Shown piece by piece: positions 15,413 to 23,282 of a stretch of 38,783 nt of DNA. Source of the DNA: an uncultured Oscillospiraceae bacterium (lineage in GTDB: Bacteria; Bacillota; Clostridia; Oscillospirales; Oscillospiraceae); assembly GCA_910587285.1 (NCBI GenBank), contig CAJULM010000026.1, forward strand, positions 1 through 38,783, given 5' to 3'. Within the stretch, counting starts at the first letter, position 1. Every line of letters starts with the position of its first letter. The position numbers were made by a program, and so were the translations under genes. The notes below the pieces were generated by a model. That model had not been told where the DNA came from. It ran no database searches and saw only the letters and a program-made list of their open reading frames with translations.

Positions 15413-17410
15413 TCAGGTTTTGTGGCTCTCCACAATGGCGCCGCTGCGGTAGGCCCGCAGCAGGTCCAGCAGGTCGTCCACCTGGGCCTGCATCCGGCGG
15501 CCGTTGTCCGTGTCCTCAATGGTGGCCCGGCTGTCCAGCCGCTCGAAAATCTGGGAGGTGGAGGCGATGTCCCAGTTTTTGCGGATGGCCTCCGCCCGGC
15601 CCACGAAGGGCTGGTGGGCCACCAGCCGGAAGCATCCGGAGTTGTAGATGAGGGTGTAGCCGGCGATGCCGGTGGTCTTCTGATAGGCCTTGCAGAAGCC
15701 GCCGTCAATCACCACCAGGCGGCCCCCGCCCTTCACGGGGCTCTCCCCCTTTTTGGACTTCACGGGGACGTGGCCGTTGATGATGTGGCAGTGGGGGCCG
15801 TCCAGGTCGAAGGCGTTGAGCACGCCCTCGCACACGGCGGGGTCGTTGTACAGCCGGTAATAGGCGTTTTTGGTCTCCACGTGGGTGGATTCGTCGGCGA
15901 TGAAGCGCCGCTCGAAGGTGGTCATCCGGTCCCGGCCGAAGATGGGGCTGTTGCGCCCGCACCACAGCCACCACAAAAAGTCCATGCCGAACTGTCGCTC
16001 CGGGGAGCCGGGCTTGTTGTAGTAGGCTCGGCGGGCGGTGGCGTCGGCGTAGTCCAGGAAGGCCCGGCCCGACAGATTTTTGCAGCCGATGGAGAAGGAC
16101 ATCAGCGTGCCGTCCTCGTGCATGGGGATGCAGCCGTGGAACAGCAGGTTGCCGTTATACACCCGGTACAAGCTGCCCTTGGAGTAGAGGAAGCGGACGT
16201 GGCGCTGGAGCTTCTCGCTGTGGCGGAAGGAGCGGGTGAGGGTGTTGATGAGCGCGTCCTCCTCCGGGGTGAGGGCGCAGGGGTCCTTGGGGTCCACGGT
16301 GGGGAAGTCGGCGTCCAGCAGGGGGTAGACCTCCCCGCCGATGGACACGGTTTTGTTCTGGAAGTCCACCCGGTCCAGCAGCAGCCGGTCGTCCATGCCG
16401 AAGCAGGGATTACGGCGGATTTTCTGCCCCTCTAATTTGAACAGGATCATGGTGATGGCCTTGTGCATCCGGGCGCACAGCAGCTTGTCCCGGTCGGTGA
16501 CGCTGTCCTCGTCCTCCTTGGCCAGCTTGATCTGGAAGCGGCTCACATCGCACTTGCGGTAGAACTCGTCGGCAAAGACGGACAGGGGGCGCAGGGAGAT
16601 GCCGTACCCCGTCTCGATGACCTCCAGGTTGTTGTAGCGCAGGGAGTTGACCAACACCGTGGCCACCAGGGTGCGGGAGCCGGAGGCGGCGCCCATCCAC
16701 AGGATGTCGTGATTGCCCCACTGGATGTCCACGCTGTGGTGCTCCATGAGGCAGTCCATAATCACGTCCGCGCCGGGGCCCCGGTCGAAGATGTCCCCCA
16801 CCAGGTGGAGGTGGTCCACCGCCAGGCGCTTGATGAGCTCGCACAGCTGGATGAGGAAGTTGGACGCCCGATCCAGGTCGATGATGGTGTTGATGATGTT
16901 CTCGTAGTAGCCCCGCTTGTCCGCCTCGTTCTTCTCGTAGTGGGTGTGGATGAGCTCGTCGATGATATAGGCGTACTCCTTGGGCATGGCCTTACGCACC
17001 TTGGAGCGGGTGTACTTGGCGCTCACCAGGCAGCACAGGTCGATCAGCCGGTGGAAGGTGATGCGGTACCACTCCCGCATATCCTCCGTCTCCCGCTCGA
17101 TCTCCTCCAGCTTCTCCTCGGGGTAGTAGATGAGGGTGGCCAGCTGGTCCCGGTCGGCCCGGGGGACGGTGGAGCCCAGCAGCTCGTCAATCTTCTCCCG
17201 CACCACTCCGGAGGCGGAGCTGAGGATGTGCTGAAAGGCCTCGTACTCGCCGTGAACGTCGGAGATAAAGTGCTCGGTGGCCTTGGGCAGATTCTGAATG
17301 GCCCGCAGGTTGATGATCTCGGTGCTGGCGTCCTGCACGGTGGGGTACTGCCGGGCGAGCAGCTTCAGATATTCCAGCTTTTCCCGGGTAAATTCGGCGT
17401 CGCGCTTCAT
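15413..17410 (-). CDS. fbp: Fructose-1,6-bisphosphatase, class III
   Basis: A 665-residue gluconeogenic enzyme that hydrolyses fructose 1,6-bisphosphate to fructose 6-phosphate. The length fits the Firmicutes class III type. Calcineurin-like phosphatase motifs are present in order: 'FISDVHGEYEAF' (~50-60), 'GDIFDRGPGADVIMD' and 'WGNHDILWMGA' (metal ligands D, H and N), with 'CIPMHEDG' and 'NGHVPVKSKKGE' later. The ATG at 17410 has 'aaaggag' 8 bases upstream; the GTG at 17419 would be too close. It is preceded after 15 bp by the YciI gene. With rpe further upstream, the cluster leans towards sugar phosphates. Confidence 0.96.
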   Translation of the reverse strand: MKRDAEFTREKLEYLKLLARQYPTVQDASTEIINLRAIQNLPKATEHFISDVHGEYEAFQHILSSASGVVREKIDELLGSTVPRADRDQLATLIYYPEEKLEEIERETEDMREWYRITFHRLIDLCCLVSAKYTRSKVRKAMPKEYAYIIDELIHTHYEKNEADKRGYYENIINTIIDLDRASNFLIQLCELIKRLAVDHLHLVGDIFDRGPGADVIMDCLMEHHSVDIQWGNHDILWMGAASGSRTLVATVLVNSLRYNNLEVIETGYGISLRPLSVFADEFYRKCDVSRFQIKLAKEDEDSVTDRDKLLCARMHKAITMILFKLEGQKIRRNPCFGMDDRLLLDRVDFQNKTVSIGGEVYPLLDADFPTVDPKDPCALTPEEDALINTLTRSFRHSEKLQRHVRFLYSKGSLYRVYNGNLLFHGCIPMHEDGTLMSFSIGCKNLSGRAFLDYADATARRAYYNKPGSPERQFGMDFLWWLWCGRNSPIFGRDRMTTFERRFIADESTHVETKNAYYRLYNDPAVCEGVLNAFDLDGPHCHIINGHVPVKSKKGESPVKGGGRLVVIDGGFCKAYQKTTGIAGYTLIYNSGCFRLVAHQPFVGRAEAIRKNWDIASTSQIFERLDSRATIEDTDNGRRMQAQVDDLLDLLRAYRSGAIVESHKT

Positions 17411-17425
17411 GGGGGTCACTCCTTT

Positions 17426-17725
17426 TTAAAGCAGGTAATTGTTGTCGCGGTTGGCGGGCTGAAGCGCCTTCAGCTTGTAGGTGGCGAAGCCCTCCTGCAC
17501 CAAAGGCTCCTGTTTGCACAGCTCCTCGGCGGCCTCATAGCTCTCCGCCCGGAGGATATACATCCCGGCCACGCCGGGATAGCCCTTGAACACGCCGCAC
17601 AGCTCCAGGTGCCCCGCGTCGTCCAGCGCCCTCAGATTGGCCACGTGGCGCTCCACGGCGGCCTTGGTGAGCCGGTTGTAGGTTTTGGTCTTCTCGATGA
17701 ACATCACGTACAGCCAGTGGTCCAT
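17426..17725 (-). CDS. YciI family protein
   Basis: A 99-residue dimeric alpha+beta barrel protein of the YciI type, with the start 'MDHWLYVMFIEKTKTY', the 'AAVERHVANLRALDDAGHLELCG' helix region (cited for location) and 'AEELCKQEPLVQEGF'. The conserved His of the family is in 'ERHVANL'. Biochemical roles in the family are mostly unknown. The ATG at 17725 follows 'aaaggag'. It lies between recR and fbp in one direction with short gaps. Confidence 0.88.
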   Translation of the reverse strand: MDHWLYVMFIEKTKTYNRLTKAAVERHVANLRALDDAGHLELCGVFKGYPGVAGMYILRAESYEAAEELCKQEPLVQEGFATYKLKALQPANRDNNYLL

Positions 17726-17756
17726 AGAAATCGCTCCTTTCAGCCTGTGGGGGGGT

Positions 17757-18359
17757 CTATATTTCTCTGCGGCCCTCCAGGGCGCGCATGAGGGTGGCGT
17801 CGTCGGCAAACTCCAGGTGGCTGCCCACGGGGATGCCGTAGGCCAGCCGGGTGGTCTTTACCCCGAAGGGCTTGAGCAGGCGGGAGAGGTACATGGCGGT
17901 GGTCTCGCCCTCGGTGTCTGGGTTGGTGGCCATGATGACCTCATCCACCCCTCCGGCGGCCACCCGCTCCACCAGCTGCTGAATGCGCAGCTCGTCGGGC
18001 CCCACGTGGTTCATGGGGGAGATGACCCCGTGGAGCACGTGGTATACCCCCTGGTACTCCCGGGAGCGCTCCATGGCCACCACGTCCTTGGGGTCGGCCA
18101 CCACGCACACCACGCTGTGGTCCCGCTTGGACGAGGCGCAGATGGCGCACCGGCCGTCCCCGTCGGTGAGGTTCTGGCAGACGGGGCAGCAGCCGATGCT
18201 CTTTTTCGCGTCCAGCAGGGCGGCGGCGAAGTCCTGGGCGGTCTGCTCCGGCTGGTCCAGGATGTAGAAGGCCAGGCGCTGGGCGCTCTTGCGGCCCACG
18301 CCGGGGAGCTTGGCGAACTGCTCCACTAAGTTTTCCAGTGCGGCGGGAAAATAGTCCAT
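17757..18359 (-). CDS. recR: Recombination protein RecR
   Basis: A 200-residue DNA repair protein that works with RecO and RecF to load RecA at gaps. It has the N-terminal helix-hairpin-helix (KLPGVGRKSAQRLAF), a C4 zinc finger (C57/C58, C61, C71, C74) and a Toprim domain with 'VVADPKDVVAMERS' and 'ATNPDTEGETTA'. The C-terminal 'ARLAYGIPVGSHLEFAD'-like region is standard. Usually recR follows dnaX and a YbaB gene; here it follows a DUF4177 gene 18 bp upstream, so the context is rearranged. Confidence 0.97.
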   Translation of the reverse strand: MDYFPAALENLVEQFAKLPGVGRKSAQRLAFYILDQPEQTAQDFAAALLDAKKSIGCCPVCQNLTDGDGRCAICASSKRDHSVVCVVADPKDVVAMERSREYQGVYHVLHGVISPMNHVGPDELRIQQLVERVAAGGVDEVIMATNPDTEGETTAMYLSRLLKPFGVKTTRLAYGIPVGSHLEFADDATLMRALEGRREI

Positions 18360-18377
18360 GGGAAAACCTCCAAATCG

Positions 18378-18533
18378 TTATGCGTCCTTCTCAAAAGTGA
18401 TCATCACACGATAGGACAAGGCCCTGTCCCATTGGGTCACCGCTTTGACCGTCCACCCCTGGCGGGCCATCCGGTTCATCACGGCTTCGGCCTCCTCCGG
18501 GGTTTGAGCCGTCAGCACCTGATATTCCTTCAT
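18378..18533 (-). CDS. DUF4177-like small protein
   Basis: A 51-residue protein: strand (MKEYQVLTAQ), helix (TPEEAEAVMNRMARQ), strand (GWTVKAVTQ), strand (SYRVMITFEKD). This is the fold pattern of DUF4177, a tiny protein of unknown function common in Clostridia. The ATG at 18533 follows 'gaggtga', which overlaps the end of rpe. It sits 4 bp after rpe and 18 bp before recR. Confidence 0.8.
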   Translation of the reverse strand: MKEYQVLTAQTPEEAEAVMNRMARQGWTVKAVTQWDRALSYRVMITFEKDA

Positions 18534-18537
18534 AACA

Positions 18538-19188
18538 TCACCTCGCCGTCCGCAGAAGCTCAATGGCCCTTGCTGGATCCTCCGCCCCGTACACCGCCGA
18601 GCCCGCCACCAGCACGTTGGCCCCGGCCTCAATGACCTTCTCCGCCGTGCCGGGGGCGATGCCGCCGTCCACCTCCAGCTCACAGGCGGGGTTGTAGCGG
18701 TCGATGAGGGAGCGCACCTCCCGGATGGTGTCCAGCTGCTGCTCCATAAACGCCTGCCCGCCGAAGCCGGGCTCCACCGTCATCACCAGCACCATGTCCA
18801 GCTGCTCCAGGTAGGGCAGGACGGCCTTGGCCGACGTGATGGGCCGCAGGGCCACCGCCTTTTTTACCCCGTTGGCCTCCATGGCCCGGAGGGCGGCGGC
18901 GATGCGGGTGGGGTGGTCGGCCTCCAGGTGGACGCTGAGCAGGTCCGCCCCCGCCTGGGCGAAGGCGTCGATGTAGCGCTCCGGCTTGTCGATCATCAGG
19001 TGCACGTCTAAAAACATCTGGGTGTGCCTGCGGATGGAGGCTACGACGGGGACGCCGATGGTGAGGTTGGGGACGAATAATCCGTCCATCACGTCCACGT
19101 GGAGCCAGTCCGCGGCGGACACCCGGCGGATATCCCGCTCCAAATTGCAAAAATCCGCTGAGAGAATGGAAGGGGCGATTTTAACCAT
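18538..19188 (-). CDS. rpe: Ribulose-phosphate 3-epimerase
   Basis: A 216-residue TIM-barrel enzyme interconverting ribulose 5-phosphate and xylulose 5-phosphate in the pentose phosphate pathway. Conserved stretches are 'IAPSILSADF' (1st strand), 'LHVDVMDGLFVPNLTIG' (metal His/Asp), 'DVHLMIDKPERYI', 'VMTVEPGFGGQ' and 'EVDGGI' with 'VAGSAVYG' (phosphate loop). The ATG at 19188 has 'agaggt' upstream. It heads the rpe-DUF4177-recR-YciI-fbp series. Confidence 0.96.
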   Translation of the reverse strand: MVKIAPSILSADFCNLERDIRRVSAADWLHVDVMDGLFVPNLTIGVPVVASIRRHTQMFLDVHLMIDKPERYIDAFAQAGADLLSVHLEADHPTRIAAALRAMEANGVKKAVALRPITSAKAVLPYLEQLDMVLVMTVEPGFGGQAFMEQQLDTIREVRSLIDRYNPACELEVDGGIAPGTAEKVIEAGANVLVAGSAVYGAEDPARAIELLRTAR

Positions 19189-19497
19189 GGTGTTTGACCT
19201 CTTTTTTCCGAAATCCGCCGCTGGGACAGGCGGGCGTTTCTGGGCGGGCGCGGCGCACCGGCCGCCCAGACGCATAAGATAGAGTACGCGGAGGTCGCCG
19301 ACGGGGACGGCTGGGTGGTTCCCCCATGCCCCCGCTCGCGCCCGGACCGGACGCCGGACGGCGCGCCGCACCTGAATACCCCCCGCCGCCGCAGCCGTGG
19401 CGGCGGGGGGATTGTGAAACTGCCGAAAAAGGCCAACGGCCGTTCTGTTCCTTTGATTTCGCCGCCTGCGGGCGGCGAAACTCCTGGGGAGGGCTTG
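19189..19497. other. Gene-free gap between ilvA and rpe with strong palindromes
   Basis: This 309-bp GC-rich gap holds two strong hairpins: 12-bp arms at 19379-19390 and 19399-19410, and 10-bp arms 'tttcgccgcc' / 'ggcggcgaaa' at 19457-19480. Neither has a T run on the ilvA (minus) side. The second resembles the 'gctttcgccgc' core of family B. I find no credible gene. One plus-strand frame around 19272-19320 looks protein-like but has no start or ribosome site. Confidence 0.6.
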
Positions 19498-20721
19498 TCA
19501 GCCCGTGATGGTGCCGCTGGCGGCCACCTCGCGCACGCAGTAGCCCTCCTGGCGCAGTGCGTCCAGGATTTCCGCCTTATGGGACAGGCCGAAGGCCTCC
19601 AGCGTCACCTTCAGCTCCACCCCCGCCTGGCGGTTGATATTCACAAACTGGTTGTGGTCCAGCTTGATGATGTTGCCGCTGAGCTTGGCCACCAGGTCGG
19701 CGATGCGCAGCAGCTCGCCGGGCCGGTCGGGCAGCTGCACCGAGAAGGTGAAGATGCGCCCCCGGTTGATGAGGCCGTGCTGCACCAGGGAGGAGATGGT
19801 GATCACGTCCATATTGCCGCCGGACAGCACGCTCACCACGTTCTCCCCCCGGCAGTCCAGGTGCTTGAGGGCGGCGATGGTGAGCAGCCCCGCGTTCTCC
19901 ACAATCATCTTGTGCTTTTCCATCACGTCCAGGAAGGCGTCCACCAGCTCGTCGTCGTCGATGGTGACAATGCCGTCCAGGTTCTTCTGAATGTAGGGGA
20001 AGACCTGGTCGCCGGGGGTTTTCACCGCCACGCCGTCGGCAATGGTGGAGATGGGGTCCACCGTGACGACGCGGCCCGCCTCCAGGCTGGCTTTCATGGA
20101 CGCCGCGCCGGAGGGCTCCACCCCGAGCACCCGCACCGAGGGGTTGAGCAGCTTGGCCAGGGTGGAGACCCCCGCCGCCAGCCCGCCGCCCCCCACGGGG
20201 ACCAGAATCACGTCCACATCGGGCAGGTCCTTGAAAATCTCGTAGGCGATGGTGCCCTGGCCGGTGGACACGGTGAGGTCGTTGAAGGGGTGGACGTAGG
20301 TCAAGCCCTCCTCCTGGCTCAGCTTGGCGGCCAGGGCCGCCGCGTCGTCAAAGGTCTCGCCGTGGAGGAGCACGCGGGCCCCATAGTCCTTGGTGTTGTT
20401 CACCTTCACCAAGGGGGTGGTGGTGGGCATGACGATGGTGGCGGCCACTCCCGCCGCCCGGGCGGCGTAGGCCACCCCCTGGGCGTGATTGCCGGCGGAG
20501 GCCGTCACCAGCCCCCGGGCCTTCTCCTCCTCGGACAGAGTGGAGCACTTGAAGTAAGCCCCCCGGATTTTGTACGCCCCGGTGACCTGCATATTCTCCG
20601 GCTTGATATACGCCTGATTGCCGGTGGTTTTGGTGAAGAAGGGGCTGTAAATCAAATCGGTGGGGTGGAGCACGCCGTCCAGCGTCTTCCGGGCCGCCTT
20701 GAAATCGTTCAGCGTCATCAT
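19498..20721 (-). CDS. ilvA: Threonine ammonia-lyase with C-terminal ACT domain
   Basis: A 407-residue PLP enzyme converting threonine to 2-oxobutanoate and ammonia. The PLP lysine is in 'TGAYKIRGA' (~45-53); 'SAGNHAQG' and the phosphate loop 'GGGGLAAG' follow. The C-terminal ~75 residues (FSVQLPDRPGELLRIADL onwards) form one ACT domain. One ACT with this length is the biodegradative/single-ACT type. The first ATG at 20721 follows a purine-rich 'gagggag'; a second ATG is adjacent. Transcription starts from a strong promoter facing the xpaC promoter. Confidence 0.95.
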   Translation of the reverse strand: MMTLNDFKAARKTLDGVLHPTDLIYSPFFTKTTGNQAYIKPENMQVTGAYKIRGAYFKCSTLSEEEKARGLVTASAGNHAQGVAYAARAAGVAATIVMPTTTPLVKVNNTKDYGARVLLHGETFDDAAALAAKLSQEEGLTYVHPFNDLTVSTGQGTIAYEIFKDLPDVDVILVPVGGGGLAAGVSTLAKLLNPSVRVLGVEPSGAASMKASLEAGRVVTVDPISTIADGVAVKTPGDQVFPYIQKNLDGIVTIDDDELVDAFLDVMEKHKMIVENAGLLTIAALKHLDCRGENVVSVLSGGNMDVITISSLVQHGLINRGRIFTFSVQLPDRPGELLRIADLVAKLSGNIIKLDHNQFVNINRQAGVELKVTLEAFGLSHKAEILDALRQEGYCVREVAASGTITG

Positions 20722-20763
20722 AATAGAAGGACTCCCTCGTCTGTTTCTGAGATATAACAACCT

Positions 20764-20792
20764 ATTTTACATGAAGAAAATGTTAAAGTCAA
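20764..20792 (-). promoter_or_regulatory. ilvA promoter
   Basis: On the minus strand TTGACT (20792-20787) and TAAAAT (20769-20764) are 17 bp apart, about 43 bp before the ilvA ATG. Confidence 0.75.
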
Positions 20793-20813
20793 CCGCTTCG
20801 CCCCCCCTTCTTC

Positions 20814-20842
20814 TTGACAGGGAGGGTTGACGGAGGTAAAAT
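20814..20842 (+). promoter_or_regulatory. xpaC-telA operon promoter
   Basis: TTGACA (20814-20819) and TAAAAT (20837-20842) with a 17-bp spacer. The -35 boxes of this promoter and of the divergent ilvA promoter are only 21 bp apart, so a regulator bound between them could affect both. Confidence 0.8.
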
Positions 20843-20884
20843 AGAGAACGAAACAATACCATTTACCGGAAAGGAGCGTCCGCC

Positions 20885-21586
20885 GTGTCCTATGTCAAAA
20901 AACGCAGCGCGCTGCCCGTCTATTTCATCGGTGGGACGTGGCTTCTCTGGGCGCTGCTGGCCCCGCTGTACCGGCCCACACATTATATTATGGCGGCGCT
21001 GGCCTCCTTCATCGCCTATCATGTGGGCAAAATGCTGTTCCCCGACCGGGGGTATGAGGTGCAGGATGCCCCGCCGTCCGTCCAGCAGGCCCAGGCCCAG
21101 CCCCGGCCCCAGCCCAAACAGGAGCAGAAGCCCAAATCCACCGGCAATCCCGAGATTGATGCGCTGCTGGTGGAGCGGGACCGGGCGGTGGGGGAGATGC
21201 GCCGGCTGAACGACTCCATCAAGGACGTGAAAATCTCCGCCCAGATCAGCCACCTGGAGGTCACCACCGGCAAAATCATCGATGCTGTGGTGGAAAAGCC
21301 CGCCAAGCTGCCCCAGATTCGCAAGTTCATGAACTACTATCTGCCCACCACCCTGAAGCTGCTCAACGCCTATGACCGCATGGACTCCACCGGGGTGTCG
21401 GGGGCCAACATCGACGGCACCAAGGGCAAAATCGAGGAGATGCTGGACACCATCTGCGTGGCCTTCAGCCGCCAGCTGGACGCGCTGTACGGCGAGGAGG
21501 CCCTGGACATCTCCGCCGACATCAAGGTGATGGAGCAGATGCTTCAGCAGGAGGGCATCGGCGGCATGACCCTGGGCGGTATGTGA
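20885..21586 (+). CDS. xpaC: XpaC-like protein (5-bromo-4-chloroindolyl phosphate hydrolysis family)
   Basis: A 233-residue membrane-associated protein. Two N-terminal membrane segments (~12-30 and ~34-50) are followed by a Gln/Pro-rich linker (~62-85) and a helical domain with 'IDALLVERDRAVGEMRRLND' (given for location), 'FMNYYLPTTLKLLNAYD' and 'ALDISADIKVMEQML', as in XpaC. The family is usually next to telA, as here. Function is unproven despite the historical name. The start is GTG with 'aaaggag' 8 bases upstream. Confidence 0.88.
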   Translation: MSYVKKRSALPVYFIGGTWLLWALLAPLYRPTHYIMAALASFIAYHVGKMLFPDRGYEVQDAPPSVQQAQAQPRPQPKQEQKPKSTGNPEIDALLVERDRAVGEMRRLNDSIKDVKISAQISHLEVTTGKIIDAVVEKPAKLPQIRKFMNYYLPTTLKLLNAYDRMDSTGVSGANIDGTKGKIEEMLDTICVAFSRQLDALYGEEALDISADIKVMEQMLQQEGIGGMTLGGM

Positions 21587-21597
21587 GGGCGGCCGGC

Positions 21598-21837
21598 ATG
21601 AAGAAAAACATTTCCAGAAGGGGCTACCGGGTGCTGGCCATCGTGTGGACCCTGGCCGCCGCCTCCATGGCGGTGGCGGTGGTGCGGCGGCTGCCGGAGC
21701 TGAATATGGTGCACCTGCTTCTGCTGGCGGCCAGCGCGGTGGCCGCAATGAGTTTTTGGAAAACCTACAAGCGCACTCCGGAGGACTTCCAGGAGTACGC
21801 TCCCAATCACAATTCAGAGGAGAATGACAATGAGTGA
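21598..21837 (+). CDS. Small membrane protein in the xpaC-telA operon
   Basis: A 79-residue protein with two predicted membrane helices (~12-31 and ~38-56) and an acidic, polar C-terminal tail. I do not recognise a family. The ATG at 21598 follows 'gaggg'; a GTG at 21583 overlapping the xpaC stop is possible. Its 3' end overlaps the start of telA by 8 bp, so translation is probably coupled. It may help place XpaC or TelA at the membrane; that is inference. Confidence 0.75.
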   Translation: MKKNISRRGYRVLAIVWTLAAASMAVAVVRRLPELNMVHLLLLAASAVAAMSFWKTYKRTPEDFQEYAPNHNSEENDNE

Positions 21838-23053
21838 CGAGATGAACGTGATGCCCGAGCTGACCCTGGACCCCAGCGGCGCCGCTGCGGCCGCAGCCGC
21901 GGCCAAGGAGGCGGAGGCCGCCGTCCCCAAGGCCCCTGAGGCCCCCACCCTGACCCTGGAAAACAGCGTCACCCCGGAGGACGCCGCGGCGGTCCAGGCC
22001 GCCCGGGACGCCCAGGCCATCCAGCTGGATGAGAGCCAGCTCAACGAGGCGGAGCGGAAAATGGTCAACGACTTCGCCCAGAAGATTGACATCACCGACT
22101 CCACCCAGGTGCTCCAGTACGGCGCGGCGGCCCAGAAGAACATCGCCGGGTTCTCGGAGAACGCGCTGAACAACGTGCGCACCAAGGACTTGGGGCAGGT
22201 GGGCGAGGCCCTGTCCTCCCTGGTGGTAGAGCTGAAAACCTTTGGCCAGGAGGAGAAAAGCGGCATCTTCGGCTTCTTCCAGAAGAAGAAAAACGAGGCC
22301 CTGGCCCTGAAGGCCAGCTATGACAAGGCGGAGGTGAACGTGGACAAGATCGCCTCCATCCTGGAGGGGCACCAGGTCACGCTGATGAAGGACATCGCCA
22401 TGCTGGACCAGATGTATGAGCTGAATACCAAGTACTATAAAGAGCTCACCATGTATATCCTGGCGGGCAAGAAGGCCTTGATGAAGGCCCGGAACGAGGA
22501 TTTGGAGGCCCTGCGGAAGAAGGCCACCGAGACCGGCGCCCAGGAGGATGCCCAGAAGTACAACGACTACGCCAACCTGTGCAGCCGGTTTGAGAAGAAG
22601 CTCCACGACCTGGAGCTCACCCGGATGATCTCCATCCAGATGGGCCCCCAGACCCGGATGATTCAGAACAACGACGCGCTGATGCTGGAGAAGATTCAGT
22701 CCTCCCTGGTGAACACCATCCCCCTGTGGAAAAGCCAGATGGTGCTGGCCCTGGGGCTGGAGCACTCCCGCCAGGCCACCGCGGCCCAGTCTGCCGTCAC
22801 CAACATGACCAACGAATTGCTGAAGAAAAACGCGGAGATGCTCAAGATGGGCACCATCGAGACCGCCAAGGAGGCCGAGCGGTCCGTGGTGGACATCGAG
22901 ACCCTCCAGCACACCAACCAGCAGCTCATCTCCACCCTGGATGAGGTGATGCAGATTCAGAAGGACGGCGCCCAGAAGCGCAAGGAGGCCGAGCTGGAGC
23001 TGGGCCGTATCGAGGGCGAGCTGAAGCAGAAGCTTTTAGAGCTGCGAGGGTAA
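21830..23053 (+). CDS. telA: TelA-like toxic anion resistance protein
   Basis: A 407-residue, mostly helical cytoplasmic protein of the TelA (PF05816) family. After an Ala-rich acidic leader (~1-60) come 'INITDSTQVLQYGAAAQKNI'-type and 'FSENALNNVRTKDLGQVGEAL' segments, then 'GQEEKSGIFGFFQKKKNEAL' and long coiled-coil helices to the end. Members are linked to tellurite or lantibiotic tolerance, but their mechanism is unknown. The ATG at 21830 is preferred to 21824 on ribosome-site spacing ('gagg'). The last 16 codons plus stop are present twice: here and at 23206-23257, with seven synonymous differences. Confidence 0.9.
   Translation: MSDEMNVMPELTLDPSGAAAAAAAAKEAEAAVPKAPEAPTLTLENSVTPEDAAAVQAARDAQAIQLDESQLNEAERKMVNDFAQKIDITDSTQVLQYGAAAQKNIAGFSENALNNVRTKDLGQVGEALSSLVVELKTFGQEEKSGIFGFFQKKKNEALALKASYDKAEVNVDKIASILEGHQVTLMKDIAMLDQMYELNTKYYKELTMYILAGKKALMKARNEDLEALRKKATETGAQEDAQKYNDYANLCSRFEKKLHDLELTRMISIQMGPQTRMIQNNDALMLEKIQSSLVNTIPLWKSQMVLALGLEHSRQATAAQSAVTNMTNELLKKNAEMLKMGTIETAKEAERSVVDIETLQHTNQQLISTLDEVMQIQKDGAQKRKEAELELGRIEGELKQKLLELRG
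23002..23053 (+). repeat. telA 3'-end duplication, copy 1 (in the gene)
   Basis: These 52 bp, including the stop codon, encode the TelA C-terminal peptide GRIEGELKQKLLELRG. The same peptide is encoded at 23206-23257. The two DNA copies differ at seven positions, all silent (for example cgt/cgc, ctt-tta/ctg-ctt, gag-ctg/gaa-ttg and cga/cgg). Confidence 0.92.
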
Positions 23054-23205
23054 AAAACATTGAGAATGTGTTTGGATGGCCCAGCTCCATGGGTTCCCAA
23101 CCGAAACCCAGCGTAAGCGGTTTCGGTTGGGAGGCGGCGGAGCAGCGAAATGAATGAGCTTTTGCCGCAAGCGAAAGCGAACGATATGGAGTTTGCGCCG
23201 CCGCC
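23054..23205 (+). repeat. Family B insert between the two telA tails
   Basis: A 152-bp insert starts directly after the telA stop. It carries a hairpin with 13-bp perfect arms (23096-23108, 23119-23131: 'cccaaccgaaacc' / 'ggtttcggttggg'), then a core containing 'gagcttttgccgcaagcg'. It is related to 2455-2665 and 31598-31750. The duplicated tail follows without a gap. Confidence 0.85.
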
Positions 23206-23257
23206 GGGCCGCATCGAGGGCGAGCTGAAGCAGAAGCTGCTTGAATTGCGGGGGTAA
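23150..23257 (+). CDS. Possible 35-residue chimeric ORF (repeat + TelA tail)
   Basis: An ATG in the family B core opens a frame of 35 codons. Its first 19 residues (MNELLPQAKANDMEFAPPP) come from the repeat. The last 16 are the TelA C-terminal peptide, in the correct frame and ending at the duplicated stop. Purine-rich 'gggagg' and 'ggag' lie upstream at 14 and 8 bases. Whether it is translated is unknown. The in-frame joining could be chance (one in three), but the silent-only differences in the tail hint at selection on the peptide. Confidence 0.25.
   Translation: MNELLPQAKANDMEFAPPPGRIEGELKQKLLELRG
23206..23257 (+). repeat. telA 3'-end duplication, copy 2 (detached)
   Basis: This second copy of the last 16 codons and stop is followed by 25 bp containing 'gaaagga' and the next gene's start. 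That spacing is normal for an operon, which suggests this copy is the ancestral gene end and the upstream copy plus insert arrived later. Confidence 0.9.
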
Positions 23258-23282
23258 TCCCGTGTCTTAGAAAGGACTTTCT

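Noticed and set aside
19260..19320. Gene remnant on the plus strand (frame THKIEYAEVADGDGWVVP)
   Set aside because: It looks protein-like for about 18 codons, but there is no start, ribosome site or recognisable family, and the frame soon becomes low-complexity.
23002..23257. Diversity-generating retroelement (template/variable repeat pair)
   Set aside because: A 3'-end repeat with a nearby copy resembles a DGR, but differences are not confined to adenines, none changes an amino acid, and no reverse transcriptase is in the window.
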